Positions 42,301 to 52,516 of a stretch of DNA of 60,000 nt are shown here, piece by piece. The DNA comes from Mesostigma viride. Taxonomy: Eukaryota > Streptophyta > Mesostigmatophyceae > Mesostigmatales > Mesostigmataceae. The notes beneath the pieces are model-generated. The model was not told where the DNA came from, did no database searches, and saw nothing but the letters and a program-made list of their open reading frames with translations. The stretch spans positions 1-60,000 of the forward strand of contig RPFO01001363.1 in assembly GCA_009746045.1 (NCBI GenBank), read 5' to 3'. The position numbers and the translations under genes are program-made. Every line of letters begins with the position of its first letter. Positions within the stretch are counted from its first letter, which is position 1.

Positions 42301-43980
42301 TTTGTGTGCTGCTGTGTGGGGTTTGTGTCCTGCTGAGAGGGGGAGCACAACCCGGCCATGCGGGGGTTGCCTTGCGAAGCCGTAGGGTGGGGGGAGCAGA
42401 GGGGGGCACTAGTGAAGACATTCGAATATTGACATGCTGCTATCTACGACAAGCTGGTGTGTGATAACCTGGCCACGTACGTGGGTGGCCTCGTAATCGT
42501 AAGTAAGCAGCTGCAGATTTCATGGATGTCTTCAAGTGCTCACACGCCTTGTCTAGGTCCATTGAAGATTGAAGCTCCCATCTCTCTTCCCCTTTCCAGG
42601 TGGAGGACGGCGAGACGAGCGACACGTTCATCGTGAGCGGGCGCGGCACGCTGCACCTGGCCATCCTGATCGAGAACATGCGGCGCGAGGGGTACGAGTT
42701 CCTTGTCGGCCCGCCCGTTGTCATCACCAAGGAGGGGCCCAACGGCGAGAAGCTGGAGCCGTTTGAGACGGCGATCGTGGAGGTGGCCGAGAACTACCTG
42801 TGAGTGGGTCGGGGGGGTGACGGTTCAGACTGTTGTACTGTGTAGTAGGGCATTATATGGGCTGTAGGCGAGGTTTCGTTTGAAGAAATGTAGCCTGAAA
42901 TTAATAACTATTTGCGTGAGAAGATGGAGCCATTTGAGACCACGATTGTGGAGGTGGCACGGGTTTTCTTTACTTTTTTACTTTTCTACTTGTTTGGTGG
43001 CCTTTTACTACTTTACTTGTTTGTCAACCCGAGGCCGGGTGCAGAATATCTGGTACCTGCGATTCATGCTTGTTGCCGGTGGTGGTTACAACCAAGTCTG
43101 CCCTGCATTCGGTGTTACTGGTTCATTAATTGGGCAGACGATCATCAGGGTGCTGCGTCCATGTCATTGTTTTGACACCCACGACTTTCCCCACGATTGT
43201 ATCGCATTTCTTGTACTCATTTCTTCAACAATCCAATTGCACCAGCTTTGTTTTGTATCCACATCCATGCCCGCAACATCTTATGTGACCTTGTTTGGTG
43301 AATGCCCACAGTCACGCTCTTTCATGCATGCCCCTCAGACATATTTCTTGCACAACTGATGTGATGATGATCTGACGTGTTGTCTTTATTTTTTTTTTAA
43401 TTCATTGATAATCCGCAGCGGCGCGGTCGTGGACATGCTGGGCACGCGCAAGGGCGCCATGATCGACATGTCAACCAGCAGCTCCGACGACACGCAGTGC
43501 ACCGTGCGCTACAAGATCCCCACGCGCGGCCTGCTGGGCGTGCGCAACGCGCTTCTGACTGCCACCCGCGGCACCATGGTCCTCAACACGGTCTTTGCCG
43601 GGTATGAGCCGTACGCGGGCGACATCCTTCTCCGGGACCAAGGGTCCCTGGTGGCCTTTGAGACGGGCCAGGCGACTGCGTATGCGCTCCAGAGTTGCCA
43701 GGAGCGCGGCCAGTTGATCATCTCCCCTGGGCAGGAGGTCTATGAGGGCCAGGTTGTCGGTATTCACCAGCGGCCGGGCGACCTCAAGATCAACGTGTGC
43801 AAGCGCAAGGCGATGACGAACGTGCGGTCGAACAAGGAGCAGACGGTCACGCTGGCCGCGCCCAAGTCCTTCTCGTTGGACGATGCGATTGAGTACATCG
43901 CCGAGGATGAGCTGGTGGAGGTCACGCCAATCAGCGTGCGCATCTGCAAGTCGAAAAAGGCGCCAAAGGGAGGCCGTTAA
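39341..43980 (+). CDS. TYPA: TypA/BipA translational GTPase, chloroplast-type, four exons
   Basis: TypA/BipA is a ribosome-associated GTPase of the EF-G family; in plants the chloroplast form (SVR3) supports plastid ribosome assembly and stress tolerance. Exons: 39341-40360, 41773-42096, 42600-42799, 43419-43980. The joined frame is 701 residues with GT-AG introns. Residues 1 to ~95 are rich in Ala, Ser and Arg, like a plastid transit peptide. G1 is AHVDHGKTT at 114-122, followed by [12 protein letters not shown]3 [11 protein letters not shown] from 176, and G4 NKVDRP from 230. Exon 2 gives [19 protein letters not shown], exon 3 [20 protein letters not shown], and exon 4 [29 protein letters not shown] and the TypA-specific C-terminal domain. 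The ATG at 39341 was chosen because the transit-like sequence starts there; the frame is open further upstream. All core motifs are present, so the gene is probably functional. Confidence 0.95.
41385..41660 (-). repeat. R1 fragments inside TypA intron 1
   Basis: 41520-41655 is an R1 constant-end copy on the minus strand (GATTTCTGGCCTGCGCTGG). 41390-41435 is a second, more degraded one (TCTGGTCCGCGCTGGCTGTC). They lie 110-390 bp before exon 2 and lengthen intron 1, which is 1412 bp. Confidence 0.8.
42156..42181 (+). repeat. Echo of exon 2 end in TypA intron 2
   Basis: A 26-bp exact copy of 42070-42095, encoding the exon 2 end ELERNLAMK, lies 86 bp downstream inside the intron. A weaker third copy is near 42335-42355. 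Confidence 0.9.
42918..42959 (+). repeat. Echo of exon 3 end in TypA intron 3
   Basis: About 42 bp resemble 42746-42787, the exon 3 sequence for [14 protein letters not shown], with about six differences, 172 bp downstream. It still reads [14 protein letters not shown]. Confidence 0.88.
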
Positions 43981-44325
43981 TTAATTAGTTACAATTAATT
44001 ATATGTGTGTGCTCTGGTTGGCGAGTGCCACAAAGGGCGGCCGTTTTTGTAGACTTGAACGCAGCATGCGATGAGAGACAGCTAGGTAGGTTAGGTCTAT
44101 GGGGGGTATTCACTTTTAATGAGAGATAATCCTTATGTACTAGACGCAAAGGAGTGTGCCTCCTCACACAATTGTCTCACGCAGATAGAAATTTGATGTC
44201 TTTAAGCTGAACATGTCTGTGGCATTACACACATGACTCGGTCACGTGGGTATAAAGCCTCCATGAGAATAGGGTGGGACGGATGGTTATTCGAAGTGCA
44301 GAGGACGTTAGACAAGTATATTCCT
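43981..44325. other. 3' flank of TypA
   Basis: A/T-rich start, no gene recognised. Confidence 0.5.
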
Positions 44326-44395
44326 GGAGCTACCATGGTCCGGATTCTCCCGATTTCTGGCCTGCGCTGGTTGTCTCCTTGATATTCCTGGACGC
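44326..44395 (-). repeat. R1 constant-end fragment
   Basis: AGCTACCATGGTCCGGATTC and CGATTTCTGGCCTGCGCTGG, then the constant end on the minus strand; about 65 bp long. Confidence 0.85.
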
Positions 44396-44975
44396 ATGGT
44401 GGCCCGTGCCCGCTTTGCTCTGCTTGCTGGCTGCGCACCTGGCCTAGTGATCAAGAACGAGCTTGGGGAAGGGGGGCCGACCAACTAGCAGAATTTACTC
44501 GCTGACCTGATTTATGCCGGCGACATCACGCTCATTGAGAAGCCGGAGCGATCTGCCCAACTTTGGCTGGACTGCCTGGCGCGCTTTAGGCTCGTGCTCT
44601 CGATCTAGAAATCAGCCCCAAAACGGAGGCCAGGCCGAGGGCCATGGCCGGGCCCCCGCCCCCACTCCTCATCTTAGACGACACCGAGGTAAATTACCCT
44701 ACTTCAGGCCGCTTCAAGCTGTTAGGCAGTTGGCTTCCCGACTGCGAGGAGGACATGACACCCCGGATAGGCATGGCGTGGGCGCATGCAGCTCCATGGA
44801 CACCGCAGCTGGTGGAGCAACCCCGCCCTACATACCCCGGATCGTCAAGCGCGACCTGTTCAAGGTCCTCATTCTGACGATCCTGACCTACGGCGCCGAC
44901 ACATGGACGCTGACGCAGGAGCTGGAGAAACTACTCGACGGTAATGCCCCATTTGGTTTGCACATTCGCAATTAG
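44396..44975 (+). pseudogene. LINE-A reverse transcriptase, palm-thumb fragment
   Basis: One frame gives LADLIYAGDITLIEKPE at ~44500-44540. The usual catalytic Y-A-D-D reads Y-A-G-D here (44513-44524), which would abolish activity. After frame changes a second block reads KVLILTILTYGADTWTL (to ~44920), the standard thumb motif of APE-type LINE reverse transcriptases. An in-frame stop also interrupts the first block. It is followed by a LINE-B 3' end on the opposite strand. Confidence 0.8.
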
Positions 44976-45150
44976 GATTAAATTTTAACATGCCTCCGTT
45001 TGGAGAGTCATGTAGCACATATTCCTTGATGGATGGGTGGCACATGGAGGAAGCCGCGTAATCGAACTAACCTTGCTAACTCTAAGCTATCTAGTCTAGA
45101 AAATCCTAACTACACTACTCAGCAAAACGCCCCTTCCTTTTAGGGAGTCC
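44975..45150 (-). mobile_element. LINE-B 3' end
   Basis: ACATGCCTCCGTTTGGAGAG, GGAAGCCGCGTAATCGAACT and AAAATCCTAACTACACTACT match 36460-36620. A shortened A/T tail is at 44975-44990. Confidence 0.75.
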
Positions 45151-45399
45151 CACTTAAGCAATGAGGGCTTGTACGCTGATTTACTATATGGCCCCACATT
45201 CATTATAGGCACAGGCGCCTGGGCCTAGCCGGGCACCTGGCCCGCAAAGATCCAGTAGACACATCAGATAGACTAGCTGGCACCAAGCCCGCACAGCCCA
45301 GGCGTTTTGTCCTCACATTGCGTGCCCCAGGCCGCGCGCGACCGGGCCGCCAACCATGTACTTTCCATGATATAGGAGCCCTAGGCATGGACATGTCGT

Positions 45400-46275
45400 G
45401 TGTCCACATTCCGTTCCATCCTCACGGAAGCCTTTCAGCAGCACGCGACCGCCCTTGCTGCCGACGTAGCAGCAATCGGTGGCATGCTGACTGCTGAACT
45501 TCCTCACATTTCCACCGCCGTCGCCTCCACCTCCACTGCCACCTCCACCTCCACCGCCGACATCAAAGCCCAGCTCCTCGACATTGACCAGCGCCTTAAA
45601 GACAATGCAATCGCCATCAAGGTCCTGCAAAACACCGCATGCCTCACCGCCCAGGCGGTGAAGGAAATTGCCGCCAAGCCAGCCCCTGCTGGCCTGGCCG
45701 GCGATGCTCCTCCCATCACAACCTGGGCGGACATGCTCAAGCAACATACCACCTCCACCACCTCCGCCGTCGCAGCCCAGCTCCCGCGGCAGACGCTTGA
45801 CCTCCGCGAGGAGGCCGAGCTCGCCAAGCGCAGCCTCAACGCCATACTCAAGAACTTCGACATGGAGGAAGGTGAGAATTCCGAGAAGCTTGCACGTGCG
45901 TTTGAGAGCAAAATCCTTGCACGCATGGGCCTTCTCAGTGGTGAGATTAAGCTGACCACCCACCGCCTCCCCCGCGCGCGGGGTAAGGCAGGGGCGCCTC
46001 CGCTTCTTCTCATCTTTGAGAGCCCAGCGGACAAGATTTCGTTTCTCAGACGCCGCAAGCGGCTCGAGAAGACTCCCCTCACCGTGGACGACGACTTGAC
46101 CCTGGCGCAGCAACAACGGCGACGGGAGCTATGGCCGACCTACCTCCAGCTCCGGCAGACCAAGGCGGGCCAGCCGGTGTACTGGAAGGGGTCGGCCATC
46201 TACGTCGGCCACAAGCCCTGGCACGCGACCCCCTCGACCACCGCGGCCCCAGCGACCCCAGAAGCCCCAGCCTAG
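45400..46275 (+). CDS. ORF1 copy B: L1-like ORF1 protein, open frame
   Basis: This is the only ORF1 copy with an uninterrupted frame, 291 codons. A Ser/Thr-rich heptad region with ADIKAQLLDIDQRLKDNAIA is likely a trimerising coiled coil. It is followed by ARGKAGAPPLLLIFESPADK and RRKRLEKTPLTVDDDLTLAQ, with an ELWPTYLQLRQ end. The beta-strand/helix pattern is like the RRM plus C-terminal domain of L1-type ORF1 proteins, which coat retrotransposon RNA. Compared with copies A and C it lacks the N-terminal part around CIFFGDYASLYDLC, so it is probably 5'-truncated. No ORF2 follows; copy C converges on it tail to tail. Confidence 0.7.
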   Translation: MSTFRSILTEAFQQHATALAADVAAIGGMLTAELPHISTAVASTSTATSTSTADIKAQLLDIDQRLKDNAIAIKVLQNTACLTAQAVKEIAAKPAPAGLAGDAPPITTWADMLKQHTTSTTSAVAAQLPRQTLDLREEAELAKRSLNAILKNFDMEEGENSEKLARAFESKILARMGLLSGEIKLTTHRLPRARGKAGAPPLLLIFESPADKISFLRRRKRLEKTPLTVDDDLTLAQQQRRRELWPTYLQLRQTKAGQPVYWKGSAIYVGHKPWHATPSTTAAPATPEAPA

Positions 46276-46447
46276 GGGAATACAGTAGCAGTAGTGTAGA
46301 ATAGTTAGACAGTGGCCTTGTACATGCCCGCCTACTACAGGCACTATACCAGCTGAGGCCTAGCCTTTTTAGTCATGTACATGTGTGCCTATGATGAGAC
46401 ACATGCTAGGCTAAGCCTGACTAATCTACACTACTGGTATGGATTCT
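46276..46447. repeat. Converging 3' UTRs of ORF1 copies B and C
   Basis: CAGTAGTGTAGAATAGTTAG follows copy B. The reverse complement of AATCTACACTACTGGTAT follows copy C. Both share GTAGTGTAGA with copy A's displaced UTR at 12985 and with the 3' flank of copy D. Confidence 0.75.
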
Positions 46448-47813
46448 CTAGTCTGAGGTGGCAGGAGGGGGCTGCCAGGGCTTGTGGTCAACGTGGATGG
46501 TCCCGCCCCCCTTCAGTATGTACCGGTTTCCCCCCTGCGCTCTGCCGGAGCTGAAGGTAGGTCGGCCATAGCTCGCGTCGCTGCTGTACGTTGCTGGGCC
46601 AGGGTCAAGTCGTCGTCCAGCGTGAAGCGAGTCCTCGAGAGCTTCTTGCGGCCCAAAGGAACGCCAGCTTGTCCGCCATGTACTTAAACTGGGTGAGGAG
46701 TACGGGTGCCGGGCCAGCCTTCCCCCGCGTGCGGGGGAGGCGGACAGCCGACATGTCCAGCTCACCAGTGAGTAGCATGGGGGCAAAAATGTCGCGCTTA
46801 AATGCCTCAAGAAGGCTCGTGGAGGTCTCACCTGCCGGCTGGTCGAAGTGCTTGACGATGACATTGTGGCTGCGCCGGGCGATGTCGGCTTCCTCGCGAA
46901 GCTAGGTCGAGGGCTTGTTGCTTGAGTTGTGCCGAGATGGTGGAGGTGGTGGAGGTGGTGTGCTGCTTAAGCAAGTCCGCCCAGGTGGAGGGAGCATCGC
47001 CGGCCGGGCCAGCAGGCGCCGGCTGGGCGGCGATGTCCTTCACCGCCTGGGCGCGGTGAGGCCGGCGGTGTCATGCAAGCTCTCAAGGGCGGTGGCGGTG
47101 GCTTGAAGGCGTAGGTCGAGGTCGAGGAGCTGGGCTTTGATGTCGGCAGTGGAGGCGGAAATGGCAGTGGAGGTGGCGGTGAGGTGAGGAAGTTCAGCAG
47201 CCAGCGGGCCACCCATTGCTGCGACGTCAGCAGCAACTGAAGGGGGGTCACGTGCTGCTGAAAGGCTTCCAGGAGGATGGAACGGAGGGTGGGCCGCGGA
47301 GATGGATGGAGCCCAGATCTCGCCGTCAGAGCGCTGGAGAAGGGAGTTGAGGATGGTGTGCTGGAGTTGAGGGCGAGGGCACCCGAACAGCAGGCGGATG
47401 TCGTTCCATCCAGGCGGCCGTCCGGGAGGAGGAGGCGATTGTTGTCGTGGAGATGGAGGCACAGGTCGTAAAGCGAGGCGTAGTCCCCGAAGAAGATGCA
47501 GTGCAGAGCATCGGCCGGAGACATGTTGGTCCAGTCGTGATCATCGACCTGGAAAGGTTGGAGCTGACAGCGCGGTTCCGAGGGGCGTGAAGACCCTCCT
47601 GTTTTGTCGGCGGAGCGGGCGCGTCAGTTTAGGGTCAGGCGATGCCGATGGCGAGGCATTGAGCCCGGGAGGTTGCTGGGCGACCACCAGCCAGTGCACG
47701 ACTAGTGTCACCGCTGCCTGCCGGAGCTGGCAAAGCTGCAGCCGCAGCTGCCGCATTTCATGGGCGAGCGCATCCGCCAAACTGCGTTGCGTCGACAGGC
47801 GTTTGCTCGTCAT
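46448..47813 (-). pseudogene. ORF1 copy C: L1-like ORF1 protein, frameshifted
   Basis: Starts MTSKRLSTQRSLADALAHEM at 47813, then a helical N-terminal part, CIFFGDYASLYDLCLHLHDN, the heptad region (ADIKAQLLDLDLRLQ), and an end matching the last part of copy A (HVDHKPWQPPPATSD). Several frameshifts are needed, near 47550, 47050 and 46850. It preserves the N-terminus missing from copies A and B. The 5' UTR runs to about 47975 and includes three CTCGTGG-type units. Confidence 0.75.
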
Positions 47814-47814
47814 A

Positions 47815-48120
47815 TATTGCGTTTTAGATTCGGAAAATTATATCAGCATGTGCGTCTTAGAAAGACGAAGCGATAGTGATATTCACGGCTAAATTTGGTG
47901 CTCAAACGTGAAAGTTATGAGCTCCGCCGTCAGCCATGGCTACCTCGTGGCTCGTGCCTCGTGGCTCGTACCCTTCTAAGTAGTAGGTAGCCATATATAG
48001 ATGTCTCACTTCAGGTAGCCATGCTTTGCCCATGCAGAGAGTTACTCTCTGCTAAGATGCCATGCCCTAGCTCTTAAATAAAATAAAATAAAATAAATTA
48101 TTAAATTAAAATAAAATATT
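47815..48120. repeat. 5' UTR of ORF1 copy C, then A/T-rich tail sequence
   Basis: 47815-47960 matches 50322-50470: GAAAATTATATCAGCATGTG, CGTGAAAGTTATGAGCTCCG, ATGGCTACCTCGTGGCTCG. 48066-48115 is an AAATA-type tract. Confidence 0.75.
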
Positions 48121-48310
48121 AACATATCCCGGTTGGGAGCACCTGTAGCACATATCCCTGAGAAGGGGCATATGGCTTTTTATACATTCTGGGCTACTTC
48201 CTGCAAGGGTATAGGGTGTAAATTACACAGGTCTGCTCTGGGTGCACCAAGTGCACCTGCACCACCATGATGTATCATACCTAAAAAGGCCTGGCATGGG
48301 ATGGAAGATC
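48120..48310. repeat. R3 dispersed repeat
   Basis: Reverse complement of about 50765-50985, sharing ATCCCTGAGAAGGGGCATAT, GCACCTGCACC and ATGATGTATCATACCT. The two copies flank ORF1 copy D in inverted orientation. Confidence 0.75.
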
Positions 48311-48384
48311 ATCATGGCTAAACAATGGCTACCTAGGGCATGGCTTCTCAGCAGAGAGTAGCTCTCTGCATGGGCACAGCATCA

Positions 48385-48760
48385 ATGAGACAACCACCAG
48401 CGCAGGCCAGAAATCGGGAGAATCCGGACCATGGTAGCTTGAGCCTGCCGTTATCTTGTCCGCGTTTTCGAGTCGTTCAGGATGATGAAGATGAATGGAG
48501 ATGGAAATGTGTAGCCTAGTGCATTGAAATTATGGCTGGCTTACGTGTAGAGCGACTAGATGACCTAGACGGTGGGGCCGGAAACAGCTTGCTTGATCAG
48601 GGCGTGTGTTTCGAGCCTAATTGGCCAGGAGTGTCTAGTGGTGAGCACCATTGCTGCGATCGCTCTCCGCACCATTTAGGAGTCCTGACATACCCGCAAA
48701 TGGAAAACCACTGAAAAGGGCTAGCTAAAGCTAGTCAGTCCTTACACAGCATAACTAAAT
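48385..48760 (+). repeat. R1 copy, UTR-like part only
   Basis: Runs from the constant end (ATCAATGAGACAACC here) through GAGTCGTTCAGGATGATGAA, TTGATCAGGGCGTGTGTTTC and AACCACTGAAAAGG. It stops before the coding-like part. Confidence 0.85.
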
Positions 48761-48917
48761 AATGCAACCTTGGCCATCATCTGGTGTGGGGCACACCATA
48801 GGCACACATGCACATGGCTAAATAATGCTATTAGCCGTCGCCCGTCAGCTGGTATGGGGCCCATAATAGGCGTACATGTACAAGGCCACGTTGGCTTGGC
48901 CTTACTAGTCTACACTT

Positions 48918-50320
48918 CTACTGCTGTACAAAGTCCCCTAAGCTGGGGTGGCTGGAGGTGCTGGGGCAGCGGGGGGCGCGTGCCAGGGCTTGTGGCCGAC
49001 GTAAATGGCCGCCCCCTTCCAGTACGTCACCGGCTTCCCCGCGCCGCGGTACGTCTGCCGGAGCTGGAGGTAGGTCGGCCATAGCTCCCGTCGCCGCTGT
49101 TGCTGCGCCAGGGTCAAGTCGTCGTCCAAGACCTGTGTAGTGAGTCCTCTCGAGCCGCTTGCGGCGTCTGAGGAACCAAATCTTGTCCGCCGGCCGGGTT
49201 CTCAAAGATGAGCCGAAGCGAAGGCGTCCCCGCCTTACCCCGCGTCGAGCGGCCCGGAAGGCGGAGGGCCTCCAGCTTCATCTTACCAATGAGGCCCATG
49301 CGGCCAAGGATTTCTTTCTCAAACGCATGTGCAAGCTTCACGGAGTTCTCACCTTCCACCAGGTCGAAGTTCTTGACGATGAAGTTAAGGCGCTGTCGAG
49401 CTCGGCCTCCTCGCGGAGGTCGAGCGTCTGCTGCTTGATGAGCTGTGCTAGCTGCGACGGCGCAGGTGCCAGGTGGAGGTGGTGTGTTGCTTTAGCATGT
49501 TCGCCCAGGTCTGGGTGGGAGGAGCATCGCCAGCTGGGCCAGCGGCCAGGGCTAGCTTGGCGGCAATGTCCTTGAATCACCGCCTGGGCGGTGAGGCCTG
49601 CGGTGTTTTGCAGGCACTCGATGGCGATGGCGTTGTCCTGGAGGCGCTTGTCGATGTCACGGAGCTGGGCGGTGATGGTGTCGGTGGAGGCGGTGGGGTG
49701 GGGTGGGGGGGAGGCGAGGAGGGTGGAGGTGGCGGTGGAGATGGCGGGGAGCTCGGCAGCCAGCGTGCGGCCCATGCACAGCTGGGCACCACATCTGCAG
49801 CGATCGGGGGAGTCACGTGCTGCGCGATGGCTTTTTGAAGGTGAATTAAGGAGGAAGGTGGATTCGGTCAAGGGGGCAAGGTTCCGGATTGAGGTCATCG
49901 GCAGAGCGCTTAAGGATGGTAAAGAGAGCGGCGAGCTGAATGCGGGGGCGAGACCAGCCGGGCCGGCCTGAGGTGGTCAGGTGTGCGGTGGGAATACCGG
50001 CAGTCAACTCCGTTGCGGAAAAAGTGTTGACGTCACAGGTGGAAAATAAGGTCTGTCGACGTCAAAGTCGCGCTTAGACCAGCTAGGTTCATCTGGGCGA
50101 CTGCGCTTGGGCTCAGGCGATGCAGAGGGCGAGGCAAGCCCGGAAGGGACCTGGGCGACCACCAGACGTGCGAGACTAGTGTCATCGCTGCCGTGCCTTC
50201 CGGACCTGAGGGCGAAGCTGGCAGCCGGAGCTGCAGACGTATTTTCAGGGCTTAGCGCAGCCGCGCCACATTACACATTACACATTGAGGCTGAGTTGCG
50301 CGTAGAGGAGCGTTTGCTCT
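48918..50320 (-). pseudogene. ORF1 copy D: L1-like ORF1 protein, heavily frameshifted
   Basis: The C-terminal block reads DDDLTLAQQQRRRELWPTYL near 49129 and KGAAIYVGHKPWHAPP. An upstream block has QLRDIDKRLQDNAIAIECLQ and TLDLREEAELD. Closer to copy B than to A or C. The start region near 50320 (ATGAAGAGCAAACGC) resembles the copy C start. Frameshifts are scattered through 49100-49900, and 49700-49760 is Pro/Ser low complexity. Confidence 0.7.
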
Positions 50321-50456
50321 TCATATATTGCGTAATAGCTTCGGAAAATTATATCAGCGTGTGCGTCTTAGAATGGCGAAGCGATTGTGATATTCACAGC
50401 TAGCCGAATTTGGTGCCCAAACGTGAAAGTTATGAGCTCCGCCGTCAGCCATGGCT

Positions 50457-50735
50457 ACCTCGTGGCTCGTGGCTCATGGCTCGTGGCTCGTGGCTCGTGG
50501 CTCATGGCTCGTGGCTTGTGGCTCATGGCTCATGGCTCGTGGCTCGTGGCTCGTGGCTCGTGGCTCGTGGCTCGTGGCTCGTGGCTCGTGGCTCGTGGCT
50601 CGTGGCTCGTGGCTCGTGGCTCGTGGCTCGTGGCTCGTGGCTCGTGGCTCGTGGCTCGTGGCTCGTGCATGGCTCGTGGCTCGTGGCTCGTGGCTTGTGG
50701 CTTGTGCATGGCTCGTGGCGCCCGCAGCTCGTGCC
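50457..50735. repeat. (CTCGTGG)n heptamer array in ORF1 copy D 5' UTR
   Basis: About 38 units of CTCGTGG with CTCATGG and CTTGTGG variants and two GTGCATGG interruptions near the right end. It sits where copy C has only about three units. The SWLVARG protein frames are artefacts. Confidence 0.95.
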
Positions 50736-50764
50736 ACCACGGGCCCTAGCTCTTGCCTAGCGCC

Positions 50765-50990
50765 ATAATCATATCTTCCACCCCACCATGCCAGGCCTTT
50801 TTAAGGTATGATACATCATGGTCGGTGCAGGTGCACCTTGTGCACCCAGCAAGAGTAGATGGCAGTTTACATCCGGCCCACCTGCAGGATGTCGCCTAGC
50901 CTGGGCATGTATTAAAAAGGTTCCATATGCCCCTTCTCAGGGATATGTGTTACATATCCTCCTCACGGTCCGAGGTATGTTCTTAACTAT
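50765..50990. repeat. R3 dispersed repeat
   Basis: Inverted partner of 48120-48310. Also matches 16490-16591 at ATATGCCCCTTCTCAGGGAT. Confidence 0.75.
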
Positions 50991-51600
50991 AATTAATTGA
51001 TGGACATGATGTGCTACCCTAGACGGGATGGGCTCTCGCCCGCGCCCGGGCAGCCTCCTGGTTTGTCTAGCTATAATATGGACGCAGATTTGCACCCGAG
51101 GAGCCCGACGGTGCTGCGAACCCGGCCTTCTCCATTGCATTGAACACCGAGTAATGACGACGGCTTGCGCGGCTCCGCGGCTTCGCGGCTCTAGCAGTGG
51201 GATCTGTCTTACTCCGCTTCCCGCCCCTTTGCCTTCACAGCCCCGTCAGGCATGTTAGAGAGAGAGCAACGGGTCGGCAGTGCCGGTGCCAGGTTCGCCC
51301 CGCCTGAGTCGCGCGGCCGCCTCCGAAACCTCCTCAGACTGCACGCATTTCTAATGCGTGCAGACGCAGAGTTCATTCTACCAGTGGCCACCTGCGGACC
51401 CAACCGTCGGCGCCTCAACGCGTTGGAAGGAAGAATCGAACGTACGGTGATTGAAAGCCGATAAGTCAGTCAATCTGCTACCCCTACGGCCCTACCGGCC
51501 CCCCACGTACCCCCACATTCACCCCCATCACCACCCTGCTCCGGCCATTTCCGCCCCCACCCCCGCCCTCACCCCCGCCACTTTTCAGTCAATAGGCGCC
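50990..51600. other. No recognised gene; C-rich leader at the end
   Basis: 51478-51595 is C-rich and comparable to the leader before the LINE-A endonuclease fragment at 37790-37870, so it may be a LINE-A 5' UTR. Confidence 0.5.
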
Positions 51601-51601
51601 A

Positions 51602-52075
51602 ATGGTGATCATTGCCACCTTCAACGCCCGCACGCTCCAGCCCGACGCTGACTGAGCTGTCTGACACTGTCTACGCAGTGACAACTGTCAGTGCCATTGA
51701 GTCTCCAATAGCTTACTGCATGGTTTCTGCATCTACTTGTAATACTGACATCGGCCATCGCCATCCTGGGAATCCAAAAACACCGGCGCACAACTTCGAG
51801 CTTTACTGACGATCGACATTGATGGCTGGCGGTTTTGTTATGGAGGCGGGGACGGCGCCGGGAACGGGGGCGTCCGCCTCCTCTGCTCCCTGCTCTCCCG
51901 GTACGCCAGGTACATGGGCGAGCCCCACTGAGCTGGTCAACATCCGCCTCGTAGCTACTAGCTCTTGGCCACCTTCCATTCCCTGGAGGGCCACTCGACC
52001 TACGACCTGCGGATAGCCGCTACACTACCGCCTCGTCTGCCATTACAGTGGAGGACAGCTCAGATGAGGATTTTA
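51602..52075 (+). pseudogene. LINE-A copy with endonuclease start fused to C-terminus
   Basis: ATG at 51602 gives MVIIATFNARTLQPDAD then a stop. At ~51820 another block reads GWRFCYGGGDGAGNGGVRLL, the endonuclease glycine-rich region. 52015-52075 encodes RYTTASSAITVEDSSDEDFI then PL-stop, the LINE-A C-terminus. The endonuclease core, the whole reverse transcriptase and the thumb are missing, so this is an internally deleted copy with both ends kept. Confidence 0.75.
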
Positions 52076-52091
52076 TCCCCCTCTAGTGACT

Positions 52092-52516
52092 ATATCAAGG
52101 AGACAACCAGCGCAGGCCAGAAATCGGGAGAATCTGGACCATGGTAGCTCGAGCCTGCCGTTATCTTGTCCGCGTTATCGAGTCGTTCAGGATGATGAAG
52201 ATGAATGGTGATGGAAATGTGTATCCTTGTGCATTGAAATTATGGCTGGCTTACGTGTAGAGCGACTAGATGACTTAGACCGGGTGGGTCCGGAAACAGC
52301 TTGCTTGATCAGGGCGTGTGTTTCGAGCCTAACTGGCCGGGAGTGTCTAGTGGTGAGCACCATTGCTGCGATCGCTCTCCCACCATTTACGAGGAAATAC
52401 CCGCAAATGGAAAACCACTGAAAAGGTCTAGCTAGTCAGTCATCACGTTAGCCATGCCATGATTCCAAACGTCCAAGAAAGTTCTGCACACGGTGCAATT
52501 AAAGGCAAAAAGCCGG
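52092..52516 (+). mobile_element. R1 copy inserted in a LINE-A 3' UTR
   Basis: Starts at the constant end after TGACTAT and ends at GCCGGAG. TGACTACATATGG then continues the LINE-A 3' UTR. The flanking TGACTATAT/TGACTACAT may be a target-site duplication. It contains the full UTR-like part and the first bases of the coding part. Confidence 0.8.

Noticed and set aside
50387-50768. SWLVARG repeat proteins
   Set aside because: Heptamer array open in three plus frames and one minus frame; part of a retroelement 5' UTR.
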